Assembly: GCA_944391115.1 (NCBI GenBank) | Contig: CALXSJ010000014.1 | Coordinates: 1 to 64,000, forward strand | Reading direction: 5' to 3' | Length of the DNA: 64,000 nt | Source: an uncultured Victivallales bacterium | GTDB lineage: Bacteria > Verrucomicrobiota > Lentisphaeria > Victivallales > UBA1829 | Shown: positions 24,705-33,976 of the stretch, in pieces | Numbering within the stretch: the stretch's first letter is position 1 | Layout: each line of letters opens with the position of its first letter | The notes under the pieces: model-generated | Database searches by the model: none | The model's input: the letters and a program-made list of their open reading frames with translations, nothing else | Told to the model about the DNA's origin: nothing | Position numbers and translations under genes: made by a program

Positions 24705-25562
24705 ATGTACAAGGCATTGAATTACTGGGTATTCGGAGGATTCGACGGACAGAAGACCCCCTGCGAGTTCATCGACTGGGCGGCGGAAAAAGGTCTGGAC
24801 GGCGTCGAGCTGACCGTCGGAGACGTGATCTCTCCCGACATCACCGAGGCGGAATGCAGGAAAATTGCCGCATACGCCGCAGAGCGGAACATCGGTCTGC
24901 GTACGCTTGCCAGCGGCGCGGGATGGGGCTGCTATCTCGGCGCGGCGGATGAAACCGAACGCCAGAACGCGCTTGCATTCGTCCGGAAATATCTTCAGAT
25001 CGCCGCATGGATCGGTGCGGAAACCATTCTGGTCGTTCCCGGCGCAACCCGCGTGGCATGGGATCCGGGCAGGCCTGTGCTGAGCTACAAAACCGTATGG
25101 GAGCAGACAGCGAAATCCGTAAAGGAACTCATTCCCGTCGCGGAATCGCTGAAAGTCAATCTCGCGCTGGAAAACGTCTGGAACCGTTTCCTGATCTCCC
25201 CGATGGAGTGGAAGCTTTTTCTGGATCAGTTCAGCTCGGAGTATGTGGGCCTTTATTTCGATGTCGGCAATGCCTGCCTGAACTGCCGTCCGCAGGACTT
25301 CCCGGAAATTCTCGGCAGCCGCATCAAGGCGGTGCACCTCAAGAACTTCGAGGAGACCGACTGCGCCGGCGGGCTGCACAACTTCGGCGACGACCTTTTC
25401 CGGGGCGAAGTCGATTTCAAGGCGGTCTTCGCGGAGCTGGACAAAATCGGCTACAAGGGACCGTTCACCGTGGAAATGATCCCGTTCTGCCGCCTGCCCG
25501 ACCTGGTTCTTCCGGATCAGGCGCTGGCAGACAAAATGGCGCTTCAGCTTGCCTCGCTGTAA
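24705..25562 (+). CDS. sugar phosphate isomerase/epimerase (TIM barrel)
   Basis: 285 aa from the ATG at 24705, with GAGGAG upstream. Metal-site strands are NLALENVWNRF (Glu), YVGLYFDVGNA (Asp), IKAVHLKNFEETD (His) and the terminal PFTVEMIP (Glu), the four ligands of xylose-isomerase-like barrels. It follows the oxidoreductase by 14 bases and is closed by a strong terminator. Together they may interconvert keto and hydroxy sugars; the substrate is unknown. Confidence 0.92.
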   Translation: MYKALNYWVFGGFDGQKTPCEFIDWAAEKGLDGVELTVGDVISPDITEAECRKIAAYAAERNIGLRTLASGAGWGCYLGAADETERQNALAFVRKYLQIAAWIGAETILVVPGATRVAWDPGRPVLSYKTVWEQTAKSVKELIPVAESLKVNLALENVWNRFLISPMEWKLFLDQFSSEYVGLYFDVGNACLNCRPQDFPEILGSRIKAVHLKNFEETDCAGGLHNFGDDLFRGEVDFKAVFAELDKIGYKGPFTVEMIPFCRLPDLVLPDQALADKMALQLASL

Positions 25563-25580
25563 CACGCGTCTGTCGATTCA

Positions 25581-25618
25581 CCCCGGCCGTGCATGCTTCC
25601 GCACTGCCGGGGTTTTTT
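25581..25618 (+). terminator. intrinsic terminator
   Basis: CCCCGGC (25581-25587) pairs with GCCGGGG (25606-25612), with further inner pairing, followed by six T. It ends the 23650-25562 operon. Confidence 0.9.
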
Positions 25619-25641
25619 CTGCGATTCCCTCCGAAAGCGCC

Positions 25642-26613
25642 TCAGCCCTTTGAAGTCAGAAGCATCGACTCGGCAACTTCATACAGGCAGGGTTCCCCCG
25701 AGGCGAAACGGCGGTATTCCTCAATCATGTATTCGGACATGCGGTGCACCTCGTCGTTCATGGAGCCCGCGATGTGCGGCGTAAGCTTCACATTGGGAAG
25801 CGTATAAAGCTTTGAACCGGCCGGCGGCGGCTCCGGATATGTCACGTCCAGCAGAGCGGTCAGATCGGAACGCTCCTCCAGAACCTGAATCATCTCCGGC
25901 TCGTTCACCTGCCGCCCGCGCCCGGTATTGATGAAAACGGCGCCTTCGCGCATGGAGCGGAAAAGTTCCCCGTTCAGAACGCCGACATTGTCATCGCGGT
26001 CCGGCAGATGGTTGCTGATCACCATCGCCGTGCGGAACACCTCTTCCAGGGACACCGTGCGTTTTTCCCTGCGGGAGGGAACCACAACCACGTTGACGCG
26101 GTATGCCTGCAGAAGCTTCTGCACCATGTTCGAAATCGCTCCCGCGCCGATCAATGCGACGGTCTCGCCGTAAACACCCCGCCCCGCCAGTTTATGATTG
26201 AAGAATTCCGGGCCGGTCAGACTGCGCGAGGCGCGGAAATATCCCTTCAGTCCGAGAATGATCTGGGCGACGCAGAACTCCGCCACGGGAATCGCGTTGG
26301 CGCGCCAGGCGCTGAACACGCGGATTCCGCGTGCAAACAGCGGACGGGCAAAGTAGTCCGTTGCACCCGCCGCATAGAACACGGCCTTCAGCGCGGGCAT
26401 GCGGTCAAGAAGCGCATCATCAAGCTTCACCATTCCCCAGGTGGAGAAAAGCACCTCGACATCGGCGAGCTTTCCGCTTTCCACATCCTCCTGTCTGTAA
26501 ATTCCGGGCAGGAAATCGGTGATCGAGGCGATTTCCTGAATCTGCGCGGGGGTGTAGACATAATCAATCTGTGCGGGATTCGCACTGAGAATTGCACTTT
26601 TGTATTTTTTCAT
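25642..26613 (-). CDS. D-2-hydroxyacid dehydrogenase family protein
   Basis: 323 aa from the ATG at 26613, whose GGAGAAGGGAAA ribosome site lies in the upstream gene; the start overlaps that gene's stop in ATGA. The NAD-binding motif is VALIGAGAISNMV, followed by ISNHLPDRDDN, FINTGRGRQVNE (catalytic Arg region) and DVTYPEPPP ... TPHIAGS (Glu and His). This matches phosphoglycerate-dehydrogenase-like enzymes. The glycine motif ends in A/S, which may change cofactor affinity. Coupled to the ThuA gene, it probably reduces or oxidises a sugar acid. Confidence 0.9.
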   Translation of the reverse strand: MKKYKSAILSANPAQIDYVYTPAQIQEIASITDFLPGIYRQEDVESGKLADVEVLFSTWGMVKLDDALLDRMPALKAVFYAAGATDYFARPLFARGIRVFSAWRANAIPVAEFCVAQIILGLKGYFRASRSLTGPEFFNHKLAGRGVYGETVALIGAGAISNMVQKLLQAYRVNVVVVPSRREKRTVSLEEVFRTAMVISNHLPDRDDNVGVLNGELFRSMREGAVFINTGRGRQVNEPEMIQVLEERSDLTALLDVTYPEPPPAGSKLYTLPNVKLTPHIAGSMNDEVHRMSEYMIEEYRRFASGEPCLYEVAESMLLTSKG

Positions 26614-27278
26614 TTTCCCTTCTCCAGAAGATAATTGACAATTGTCGCAATATTGGCGGTCACATCCGGATGCGACGTCACCTGCGGATAATGTCCCGGA
26701 ATGAAACTGACCAGTTTTCCGCCCCACGGCGCAAGCGCCTCGCAGCACTGGACGAACGTCCCCTCCTCGATCTGCGTTTCCATCAGGCGCATGCAGGGAC
26801 AGGTATTCTCCAGATTGGTATAGATTTCATCCTCGGGCAGATCCATTTCACGCAGTTCCCGCGCAAGCGCATGCCGCGTCACGGAACGTTTCACGAAATA
26901 GGGTTTCTTCGGATGCGTGGAAGCGGGCATTCCGTCCGGATCGTTCGGGCGGACCCAGCGTTCTCCGACCAGCGGACGCCACCAGTCCCACATCCAGAAT
27001 GCCGCGCTCGAACCGTGCAGAAGCAGGGCGCTTCCTCCGCGCTCCAGATAACGGCGGACCCGTTTTTCCGCCTCCGCGCCGGGATGCGGCTGTCCGCAGG
27101 TGTCGCCGATCATGTTCAGGATCAGCAGTTCGCAGTCCCGATCCCAGTCCATATGTTCCAGAACATTCCAGTCGTTCTCGTAAAATGCGGTTCTTCTCTT
27201 CAGTTCCTCAGGCAGATGTTCGAAAATGACTCTGCCCGGATGCGCGCCGTAATGATCGTCCGCGAAAAAGTATATCAT
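26610..27278 (-). CDS. ThuA-domain protein
   Basis: 222 aa. The ThuA/class-I glutamine-amidotransferase-like fold is visible: MIYFFADDHYGAHPG, CELLILNMIGD, YLERGGSALLLHGSSAAFW, and the final GKLVSFIPGHYPQVTSHPDV that carries the conserved G-H-x-x-x-x-x-x-P/H segment. ThuA proteins take part in the oxidation of disaccharides via keto-sugars. It is translationally coupled to the dehydrogenase behind it. Confidence 0.88.
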   Translation of the reverse strand: MIYFFADDHYGAHPGRVIFEHLPEELKRRTAFYENDWNVLEHMDWDRDCELLILNMIGDTCGQPHPGAEAEKRVRRYLERGGSALLLHGSSAAFWMWDWWRPLVGERWVRPNDPDGMPASTHPKKPYFVKRSVTRHALARELREMDLPEDEIYTNLENTCPCMRLMETQIEEGTFVQCCEALAPWGGKLVSFIPGHYPQVTSHPDVTANIATIVNYLLEKGK

Positions 27279-27359
27279 AAAACCTCCTGGAAAATTGAAT
27301 TGCGGTTCAGGAAAGATAGTGCGGGTTTTCCATTAAACAAGCGTTTCCCCCGGAAAAAA

Positions 27360-28802
27360 TCATCCTCTTGCCGCTTTTTTGATCTCGCGGAGCCGCGCGG
27401 CCTCCGGAAGACGCTTGTAAAAACTGTCAAGCGGATAACAGCCGGAAATCATGCCGTTGCGCGGCGCACTCGTGCAGTCGCCGAACGTCCTGCAGATCCG
27501 GCAGCGGTCGAGGGTCTTTCCGTTCAGGGAGTCCGCGCACATCTCCGGATAGGAGAGCACCATCCGCCCGATTCCGGCGAAATCGGTTTCGCCGTGCGCA
27601 ACGGCGTATTCGGCCGCATTCGGCAGATACTCCTGCAGACAGGTGTAGCCGGAACCGACCACAAGCATCTCCGGACACCGTTTCTTGAGCTCCCGGACCG
27701 CCTTCAGGTGACGCGAGACGTTGTAGAGCGGATGCTCCGGCATCAGATAGCCGTCGGACACGGGATAATACGCGGGACGCTGCATGTGGACGTTGTAGTA
27801 GGGACTTCCGATCGTAGCGCAGATGAGCTCCACGCCGTACTCCTCCATCATTTTCACGAAGCGGACCGTTTCCGTAAGTTCGGGATCCATCTCCATGCCG
27901 GAGCCGTCGCCGCCGAACGCGTAGGGATACGGTCCGCTCCACTCCATCGGATGCCCGACGCCGTCGGAACCTTTGACGAACGGCAGGATGTCAAAGAGGC
28001 TGACACGCGCGGAGAGCGCAAGCCCCGGCGCCGCCTTCCGGATGCTCTCGGCGATCTCGCGGAAAAAACGGGTGCGGTTCTCGAACGAACCGCCGTACGG
28101 GCCGGGGCGGTCGTACGCGGTCAGGAATTCATGCCCGAGATAGCCGTGCGCATGCTTGATGTCGACAAAATCGAATCCGGCCTTCTGCGCAATCACGGCG
28201 GCGTCGGCAAAATGGCGGACGATGTCGCGGACTTCGGCGTCGCTGACGACATTCGAGGCGTCATTGCCGAATTTTTTGTCCAGCAGCGGATGGGAATATG
28301 CCGTTTTCGATTCCAGAACATCGGCCTTGTTCGGATGGGAATAGCGTCCGGAATGCGTCAGCTGAAGCCCGATCATCAGATCGTCGTTCCGTCCGAACCT
28401 GTCCTTGTGCGCCTGACGCATTTCCGCGCAGATCGCAGTCAGGGCTTCGGCGGTGTGCGGCGCGACCAGAAGCTGCCGCGGATTGCTCCTTCCGGAGTGC
28501 ATGACGGCGGCCGCCTCGGTGCCGTACAGAAGCTTTGCGCCGCTGACGGCGAAGTTGAGCCAGCGCCGGTGCGTGAATTCGCTCGGAGTTCCGTCCGCCA
28601 TGCAGTCCCAGCCCTCCATCGGGAGAATCGCCCAGCGGTTGCCGACCGTGCGTCCGTAGCAGGAAATCTTCTGTGCGAGCGCACTGGATCCGTCCGCCGG
28701 AACAGCGGGCGCGAGATTGATTTCGATGTGTTCGCTTTTCAGGTAGGAAGAGAACTCTTCCACCGTCTTGAATTCCGTCACTTTGCGGTAGGTGTTTGCC
28801 AT
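27360..28802 (-). CDS. Old Yellow Enzyme-like NADH:flavin oxidoreductase
   Basis: 480 aa. The FMN TIM barrel shows LQLTHSGRYS, FDFVDIKHAHGYLGHEFLTAY, the phosphate-side GGSFENRTRFFREI and LSARVSLFDI. A C-terminal Cys cluster (DRCRICRTFGDC) follows, resembling the Fe-S binding region of 2,4-dienoyl-CoA-reductase-type members, but here the protein ends without the extra flavodoxin/NAD domains. It is the last gene of the operon starting with the SDR at 32037, only 2 bases after the XRE-cupin stop. It probably reduces an activated double bond of a sugar- or cyclitol-derived substrate; that part is inference. Confidence 0.9.
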   Translation of the reverse strand: MANTYRKVTEFKTVEEFSSYLKSEHIEINLAPAVPADGSSALAQKISCYGRTVGNRWAILPMEGWDCMADGTPSEFTHRRWLNFAVSGAKLLYGTEAAAVMHSGRSNPRQLLVAPHTAEALTAICAEMRQAHKDRFGRNDDLMIGLQLTHSGRYSHPNKADVLESKTAYSHPLLDKKFGNDASNVVSDAEVRDIVRHFADAAVIAQKAGFDFVDIKHAHGYLGHEFLTAYDRPGPYGGSFENRTRFFREIAESIRKAAPGLALSARVSLFDILPFVKGSDGVGHPMEWSGPYPYAFGGDGSGMEMDPELTETVRFVKMMEEYGVELICATIGSPYYNVHMQRPAYYPVSDGYLMPEHPLYNVSRHLKAVRELKKRCPEMLVVGSGYTCLQEYLPNAAEYAVAHGETDFAGIGRMVLSYPEMCADSLNGKTLDRCRICRTFGDCTSAPRNGMISGCYPLDSFYKRLPEAARLREIKKAARG

Positions 28803-28804
28803 AA

Positions 28805-29341
28805 TCAGAACCTCTTTCCCTTGTGCAGATGCACGATGATGAGTTCAGTATCTTCAAGTGTTTCATAGGTGTGCGGCAGAAGCGCGTCGAACTGGACCGA
28901 CATGCCGCGTGTCAGATCGCAGGATTCGTTCGGCAGCGAAACGCGCAGATGGCCCTTCAGCACCCAGCAGAGTTCGTAATCGTCCCGGTGAAGTTCGGGC
29001 GTGGAGAGTTTCGCGCCTTTCTTCGCGGCGGCGTGCATGCAGCGCATGTTCCCGTAGTTCACGCGGTCAAATTCGAAATCGCCGGATCGATAGCGTTCGG
29101 CCGCCACGCGGTGCGACGTCCGGTTCTCCGCCAGGGAGATCAGATCGGAAAGCGTCAGCCCGAACACCCGCGCGATCCGGTAGAGCGTGTCCATCTCCGC
29201 CGTGTTCTGGTTGCGTTCGAGCTTTGAAATCACGCTTGCGGCCACCCCGCTCCGGACGGAAAGCTCCGCAATGCTCATCGCTTCGCGCTTGCGCAGTTCC
29301 CGCAGAATCCCGAAGTCGCAGATCAGTTCCCGGGAGGTCAT
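28805..29341 (-). CDS. XRE-cupin transcriptional regulator
   Basis: 178 aa from the ATG at 29341 with GGAGGTG upstream; the start overlaps the stop of the flavoprotein gene in ATGA. Residues about 10-65 form an XRE helix-turn-helix (LRELRKREAMSIAELSVRSG), and the C-terminal half is a cupin barrel (LHRDDYELCWVLKGHLRVSL). Such proteins sense small metabolites and usually control their own operon. Its location inside the operon of catabolic oxidoreductases makes autoregulation likely. Confidence 0.92.
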   Translation of the reverse strand: MTSRELICDFGILRELRKREAMSIAELSVRSGVAASVISKLERNQNTAEMDTLYRIARVFGLTLSDLISLAENRTSHRVAAERYRSGDFEFDRVNYGNMRCMHAAAKKGAKLSTPELHRDDYELCWVLKGHLRVSLPNESCDLTRGMSVQFDALLPHTYETLEDTELIIVHLHKGKRF

Positions 29342-31257
29342 GAGACAGCACCTCCGTAGATTCTGCCTGCACGGAAGTCGCTCCATATCGTTTCAAACCA
29401 TCCGTCCGTTTCCGGAACCGGGCGGCAGGGCGTCCATGAAATTTCCGGATAACCGGATGCGCCGCGCCCGCAGATCATAAGCCGGTCCCGGAACGCGGTC
29501 TTTTCTTCGGCCATGCGCCACTTCGAATCCAGCGCGGGATGGATCGCGCGCCCGTTCTCCGAAAGCACGATCGAACCGCCGCGGGAACCGATGTAGTCGA
29601 TCTGCATCAGGATGCATTCGAGATAATAAATGTGCGCAGTGCAGAGCTGGCGGTTGCGGAGCGCTTCGCAGAGTGACTGCGCATCCAGATTGCCGAGTCC
29701 GTCGCCGTTCAGCGCGGCGGCCTGCTGGTATGCCTCGTCCAGTGCGGCTGTCACGTTTTCCGCGGAACGCACGAATGCGCCGGCGCGGCTCATGCGGCGC
29801 TGGATTGCGGCGCGCCCGCTTCTCCAGTCCAGAACGGCGGGAATCGCACGCTGCGTCCGCAGAAGCGCAAGCTCCTTTTCCAGAAGGGCGTCGAACTGAT
29901 CCGCCGGGAACGTGCTTTCCCGGTAGTTCGCCCCGATGAATGCCGAAGCGCGGAATGCACCGACCTGTCCGGCATTCAGCGCGGTCCCGCCGGGACGCGT
30001 CACGCCGTGGGAACCGTTCACTTCCCCCACCGGGAACAGGTGCTTCAGATTGACCGATTCCCACCAGAGGTTTCCGGCGAGCCCGCCGTTGTTGTGCTGG
30101 GCGCAGACCGCGATTTCCAGCATTTCCGATTCCAGGTCGATCCTGTGCTTCCGGTAAAGCTCGATCGCGGGCGCGTTCAGGATTGCAAGGCGTTTCAGCG
30201 GCGAATCCGCCAGCGCGCCGGAACGTTCCAGATACGTGCGCGTCTCCTCATTCAGCGCCTGAAAATCCAGATCGGACGGATCCGTGCGGTAGTCGAGCCA
30301 GACCCGCCGTCCGCGCTCGACCGTCTCGATGTAGGTAAAGATGTCGATCAGCGAGGAGCCCGGCACATGCCCCGCGGCAAACGGCCATTGATATCCCTTG
30401 AGGAAAACGGCGTCGTACATCCCGGCGGGCGTCGCGAAATATTCGCGCAGGAACTCCCGCTCGTCTCCGCCGTCCCGGTCCGTGGAGACAAAACGCGGCA
30501 GAACCTGCATATAGCTTCCCGACACATTCCAGCGGAATTTGACCGAGGCGAGCCCGAACTGCGATTCGGCGAGATTGCATGCCTTCGCCCCGGCCTCCAG
30601 CGCCAGCCCGACCGCCCCCGTGTGCACTTTTGGGTAAACGCTCGTCTCATACAGTCCGCCGGGGCCGCCGACGGCGAAAACAATGTTCTCCGCCTGCACG
30701 CATTCAAACTCTCCGGTGTCGCCGTTGACGAAAATGGCGCCGACGGTGCGCGTGCCTCCGGCGTCGGTCAGGAGCTTGACCGCCACGCGGTGTTCATAGA
30801 CGGGAATCGCGCGGCGCTTGAGTTCGGCCGTCAAGGCAAGACACATGTCGCGGGAGGTATAGGGTCCGCAGCTGGTCGCGCGGCGCTTCGGATCGTGATC
30901 CGTCTTGTAGCCGATGTACTGGCCGAAGGAATCGTGCGGAAACGGCACGCCGAGCATGACAAGATGCCCGAACGCAAGCGGGGAAAGCGCCGCTTCGACA
31001 AGCGCGATGTCTCCGTGGACGGCGCCTCCGGCGGCAAGATCGCGCGCCATCAGAACCGGCGAATCGGGTTCCGTCCCGTACATGCCGAGCTTGTAATAGG
31101 TCTGCTTGTCGCTCCCCGTGTTGATCGAGGTCCCCATCCGGAGCCCCTCGGTAAAAACGACCGTATCCGCAACGCCGAGTGCGTGGAGCCGCACCGCGGC
31201 GGCCAGTCCGGAAGCGCCGCTGCCGATCACAAGCGTGTTGACTCTGAGCGTTTCCAT
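29338..31257 (-). CDS. FAD-dependent oxidoreductase (fumarate reductase flavoprotein-like)
   Basis: 639 aa. The FAD-binding motif NTLVIGSGASGLAAAVRL is at the N-terminus, then the second FAD segment TSINTGSDKQTYY, and KHLFPVGEVNGSHGVTRPGG near residue 400, typical of the FAD_binding_2/succinate-dehydrogenase flavoprotein family. A helical C-terminal domain of about 150 residues follows, as in L-aspartate oxidase and AprA-like enzymes. No twin-arginine or signal sequence, so cytoplasmic. It sits between an SDR and a XRE-cupin regulator, suggesting oxidation/dehydrogenation of an unusual hydroxylated substrate. Confidence 0.9.
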   Translation of the reverse strand: METLRVNTLVIGSGASGLAAAVRLHALGVADTVVFTEGLRMGTSINTGSDKQTYYKLGMYGTEPDSPVLMARDLAAGGAVHGDIALVEAALSPLAFGHLVMLGVPFPHDSFGQYIGYKTDHDPKRRATSCGPYTSRDMCLALTAELKRRAIPVYEHRVAVKLLTDAGGTRTVGAIFVNGDTGEFECVQAENIVFAVGGPGGLYETSVYPKVHTGAVGLALEAGAKACNLAESQFGLASVKFRWNVSGSYMQVLPRFVSTDRDGGDEREFLREYFATPAGMYDAVFLKGYQWPFAAGHVPGSSLIDIFTYIETVERGRRVWLDYRTDPSDLDFQALNEETRTYLERSGALADSPLKRLAILNAPAIELYRKHRIDLESEMLEIAVCAQHNNGGLAGNLWWESVNLKHLFPVGEVNGSHGVTRPGGTALNAGQVGAFRASAFIGANYRESTFPADQFDALLEKELALLRTQRAIPAVLDWRSGRAAIQRRMSRAGAFVRSAENVTAALDEAYQQAAALNGDGLGNLDAQSLCEALRNRQLCTAHIYYLECILMQIDYIGSRGGSIVLSENGRAIHPALDSKWRMAEEKTAFRDRLMICGRGASGYPEISWTPCRPVPETDGWFETIWSDFRAGRIYGGAVS

Positions 31258-31266
31258 AAACTCACC

Positions 31267-32037
31267 TCAGAAGCGTTCGATCGTCAGGCCGCCGTCAATG
31301 TTGATGACCTGTCCGGTGGAGTATCCGAGCGACCCGGAAACGAGCATTGCGACGGCGCGCCCGATGTCGGAAGGTTCGCCCCAGCGTTTCTGGAGCGTCA
31401 GGCCGTCGGCGATCATCTTGTCGTATTTCGCGGCGACACAGCTTGTCATGTCGCTGCGGATCACGCCGGGACGCAGTTCGTAGACGCAGATTCCAAGATC
31501 GGCAAGGCGCACCGCCCAGAGTTTGGTCGCCATCGCGACACCCGCTTTGGAGAGACAGTATTCCCCGCGGTTGATGCTCGCATAGTCCGCCGAAACGGAA
31601 CCGGTGTTGATGATGCAGCGGAATCTTCCGCTCCGGTTTCCGATCATGCGTTTCGCCGCCGCCTGCGTCAGGAAGAAGGGACCGCGCAGATTGATCCCGA
31701 GCACGCGGTTGAAGCTCTCCTCGCTCATCTCCAGCAGATCGGCGCGGACATCCGGCGCGACGCCGGCATTGTTCACCAGCACGTCAAGCGCACCGAAATC
31801 CGATTCGAATGCATCCAGCATCGCCTCCCGGTCGGCCGCGGAAGATACATCGCAGCGGTAATACGCGAATTTCCCGGGATGATTTTTCCGGAGTTCCGCG
31901 AGAAATTCCGCGCAGGAATCCGCTTCCGCACGCCCGCAGAAGGCCACGTTGCACCCCGCCTCCGCAAGCGCTCTCACAATTCCGGCGCCAATCCCGCGCG
32001 CCCCGCCCGTAACCAGCACATTGCCTGCTTCCATCAT
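31267..32037 (-). CDS. short-chain dehydrogenase/reductase
   Basis: 256 aa. TGGARGIGAGIV carries the cofactor TGxxxGxG motif, DVLVNNAGVAPD is the NNAG motif, and Ser in NTGSVSADY with YCLSKAGVAM supplies the catalytic Ser-Tyr-Lys set. The ending YSTGQVINIDGGLTIERF is typical of FabG-like classical SDRs. AAAGGAGG precedes the start. It is the first gene of the four-gene operon down to 27360. Confidence 0.94.
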   Translation of the reverse strand: MMEAGNVLVTGGARGIGAGIVRALAEAGCNVAFCGRAEADSCAEFLAELRKNHPGKFAYYRCDVSSAADREAMLDAFESDFGALDVLVNNAGVAPDVRADLLEMSEESFNRVLGINLRGPFFLTQAAAKRMIGNRSGRFRCIINTGSVSADYASINRGEYCLSKAGVAMATKLWAVRLADLGICVYELRPGVIRSDMTSCVAAKYDKMIADGLTLQKRWGEPSDIGRAVAMLVSGSLGYSTGQVINIDGGLTIERF

Positions 32038-32061
32038 TCGATGCCTCCTTTAAGATTCTTG

Positions 32062-32107
32062 AATGATATATTTAATGATAAAATATAGCTTTAGAGAAAT
32101 ATTTCAA
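32062..32107 (-). promoter_or_regulatory. promoter and direct repeats before the SDR operon
   Basis: On the minus strand TTGAAA (32107-32102), a 16-base spacer and TATTTT (32085-32080) make a plausible promoter. Between it and the start are two AATGATA direct repeats (plus-strand 32062-32068 and 32074-32080), 12 bases apart, possibly operator half-sites for the XRE-cupin protein. The rest of the gap up to 32361 shows no supported gene. Confidence 0.5.
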
Positions 32108-32361
32108 GAGATTTTTCAAAAATTTTGCATTTTTCCCGGCAGACGGAAGCATCCGCTCTTTCCCGGAGACAGGGAATCCGGCATTTTCCCTCCGCTTTTC
32201 CGATATGCGGAATTCACAAGAGCGCACCTTGCGCAATTCTTCCGTTTCCAGAGTTTTTTCCAGACAAAAACGGAATCACCGAGTCCTCCCGGGTTGCAAT
32301 CACCGGAAAGACACAATATATTTTACAATGGATTCTCAATCAACGCAGCCGGAGGAAGGCA

Positions 32362-33939
32362 ATGGATTCCGACAAGAAGAAAAAAACCGCTCTTATCATC
32401 GGAGCCGGACCGGCCGGACTCACGGCGGCATATCAGCTGCTGAAGAATGCACCGGACATTCATCCGGTTATTCTGGAGGCGACAAACGAGATCGGCGGAA
32501 TTTCGCGCACCGTATGCCATGACGGAAACCGGATCGATATCGGAGGTCACCGGTTTTTCTCCAAAAGCCCTGAAGTCATGAACTTCTGGCTGGAGCACAT
32601 GCCCCTCCAGGGAAAGGAGGCGCTGGATGACAGAATGCTGCACCGGGATAAAAAATTCGCCCCCGGGGGACCGGATCCGGAAACGGAAGACCGCGTGATG
32701 CTCCTGCGGAACCGTTTCTCCCGCATCCTTTATCTGAGGAAATTTTTCGACTATCCCATTTCCTTCCGCCCCCGCACCTTTCTGAACATGGGACTCCGCC
32801 GGACGGTGTGCGCCGCGTTCGGCTATCTTTCCTCGCTCTGTTTCAAAAGAGAGGAAATCACGCTCAAGGATTTCATGATAAACCGTTTCGGCGCGCCTCT
32901 CTACCGCATGTTTTTTGAAAAATACACGGAAAAGGTCTGGGGCCGCAATCCGGATGCGATTTCAGCCGCCTGGGGCGCGCAGCGCATCCGCGGGGTTTCC
33001 ATCCGGGAACTGATTCTGACGGTGCTGCGGAGAAAATTTCTCAAAGACCGCAGAAGCGAAACCTCCCTGATCGAGGAATTTTATTATCCGAAAAAGGGGC
33101 CCGGACAGTTCTGGGAAATCATCGCGGAAAAAATCGAGTCCCTCGGAGGAGAGATTCACCGGAATGTGAAAGTGATCGGAACGGAGTGCGCCGACGGAAA
33201 AATTCTCTCCGTAACGGCAGTTTCCGGCGGGGAAAAAATCGTCTTTCCGGCGGATTTTCTTCTCTCCTCCATGCCGGTCAAGGATCTGGTGGAAAGTTTC
33301 GGGAAAGATTCCGTTCCGGAAGAGGTCTACCGCTGTGCGGCAAACCTCCCCTACCGGGATTTCATCACCGTCGGCATGGAAACCGACCGCCTGAATTTGA
33401 AAAACCGGACGGGAGTGCGCACGGTCAACAACATCATTCCCGACTGCTGGATCTACATTCAGGAACCGGATGTCAGAATCGGACGCCTTCAGATCTTCAA
33501 CAACTGGTCGCCCTATATGGTCCGCGACCCGCTCGGCAAAGTCTGGATCGGCCTGGAATACTTCTGCAGCGAGGGAGATGAACTCTGGAACATGGACGAC
33601 CGGAGCTTTCTCGCATTCGCCGCAGGCGAACTGGAAAAAATCGGCATTCTCGACCCCTCCTCCATCACTTCCGCCGTCCGGGTCCGGGAGAAAAAGGCAT
33701 ATCCTGCATACTTCGGAAGTTACGAAAAATTTCCCGCCGTCCGGGAATGGCTCGACTCCATTGAAAATCTCTACTGTATCGGACGCAACGGACAGCACCG
33801 CTACAACAACATGGACCACTCCATGCTTTCCGCGATGCGCGCAGTCGAACTGATCGTCTCGGGAGCAAAGGACAAATCCCCGCTCTGGAACGTCAACACC
33901 GAAGCGGAATACCATGAGGAAAAACAGCCCGCCCGCTGA
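32362..33939 (+). CDS. NAD(P)/FAD-dependent protoporphyrinogen-oxidase-like oxidoreductase
   Basis: 525 aa from the ATG at 32362 with GGAGGAAGGC before it; the frame is open farther upstream but without a ribosome site. The FAD motif is [16 protein letters not shown], then the second flavin segment IGGISRTV ... [11 protein letters not shown]. The C-terminus [20 protein letters not shown] is the FAD-binding end of the amine-oxidase/UDP-galactopyranose-mutase-like group often found near polysaccharide genes. The substrate is unknown; a role in modifying a nucleotide or lipid-linked sugar is plausible. Confidence 0.88.
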   Translation: MDSDKKKKTALIIGAGPAGLTAAYQLLKNAPDIHPVILEATNEIGGISRTVCHDGNRIDIGGHRFFSKSPEVMNFWLEHMPLQGKEALDDRMLHRDKKFAPGGPDPETEDRVMLLRNRFSRILYLRKFFDYPISFRPRTFLNMGLRRTVCAAFGYLSSLCFKREEITLKDFMINRFGAPLYRMFFEKYTEKVWGRNPDAISAAWGAQRIRGVSIRELILTVLRRKFLKDRRSETSLIEEFYYPKKGPGQFWEIIAEKIESLGGEIHRNVKVIGTECADGKILSVTAVSGGEKIVFPADFLLSSMPVKDLVESFGKDSVPEEVYRCAANLPYRDFITVGMETDRLNLKNRTGVRTVNNIIPDCWIYIQEPDVRIGRLQIFNNWSPYMVRDPLGKVWIGLEYFCSEGDELWNMDDRSFLAFAAGELEKIGILDPSSITSAVRVREKKAYPAYFGSYEKFPAVREWLDSIENLYCIGRNGQHRYNNMDHSMLSAMRAVELIVSGAKDKSPLWNVNTEAEYHEEKQPAR

Positions 33940-33976
33940 ACGGGAGGACGCATCCACCCCCCCGGGACAGCTTCCG

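Noticed and set aside
26592-28868. Long open frame on the plus strand (758 codons)
   Set aside because: It lies antisense across three well-supported genes (dehydrogenase, ThuA, OYE); GC-rich codon bias leaves such shadow frames open. The product is low-complexity and resembles nothing.
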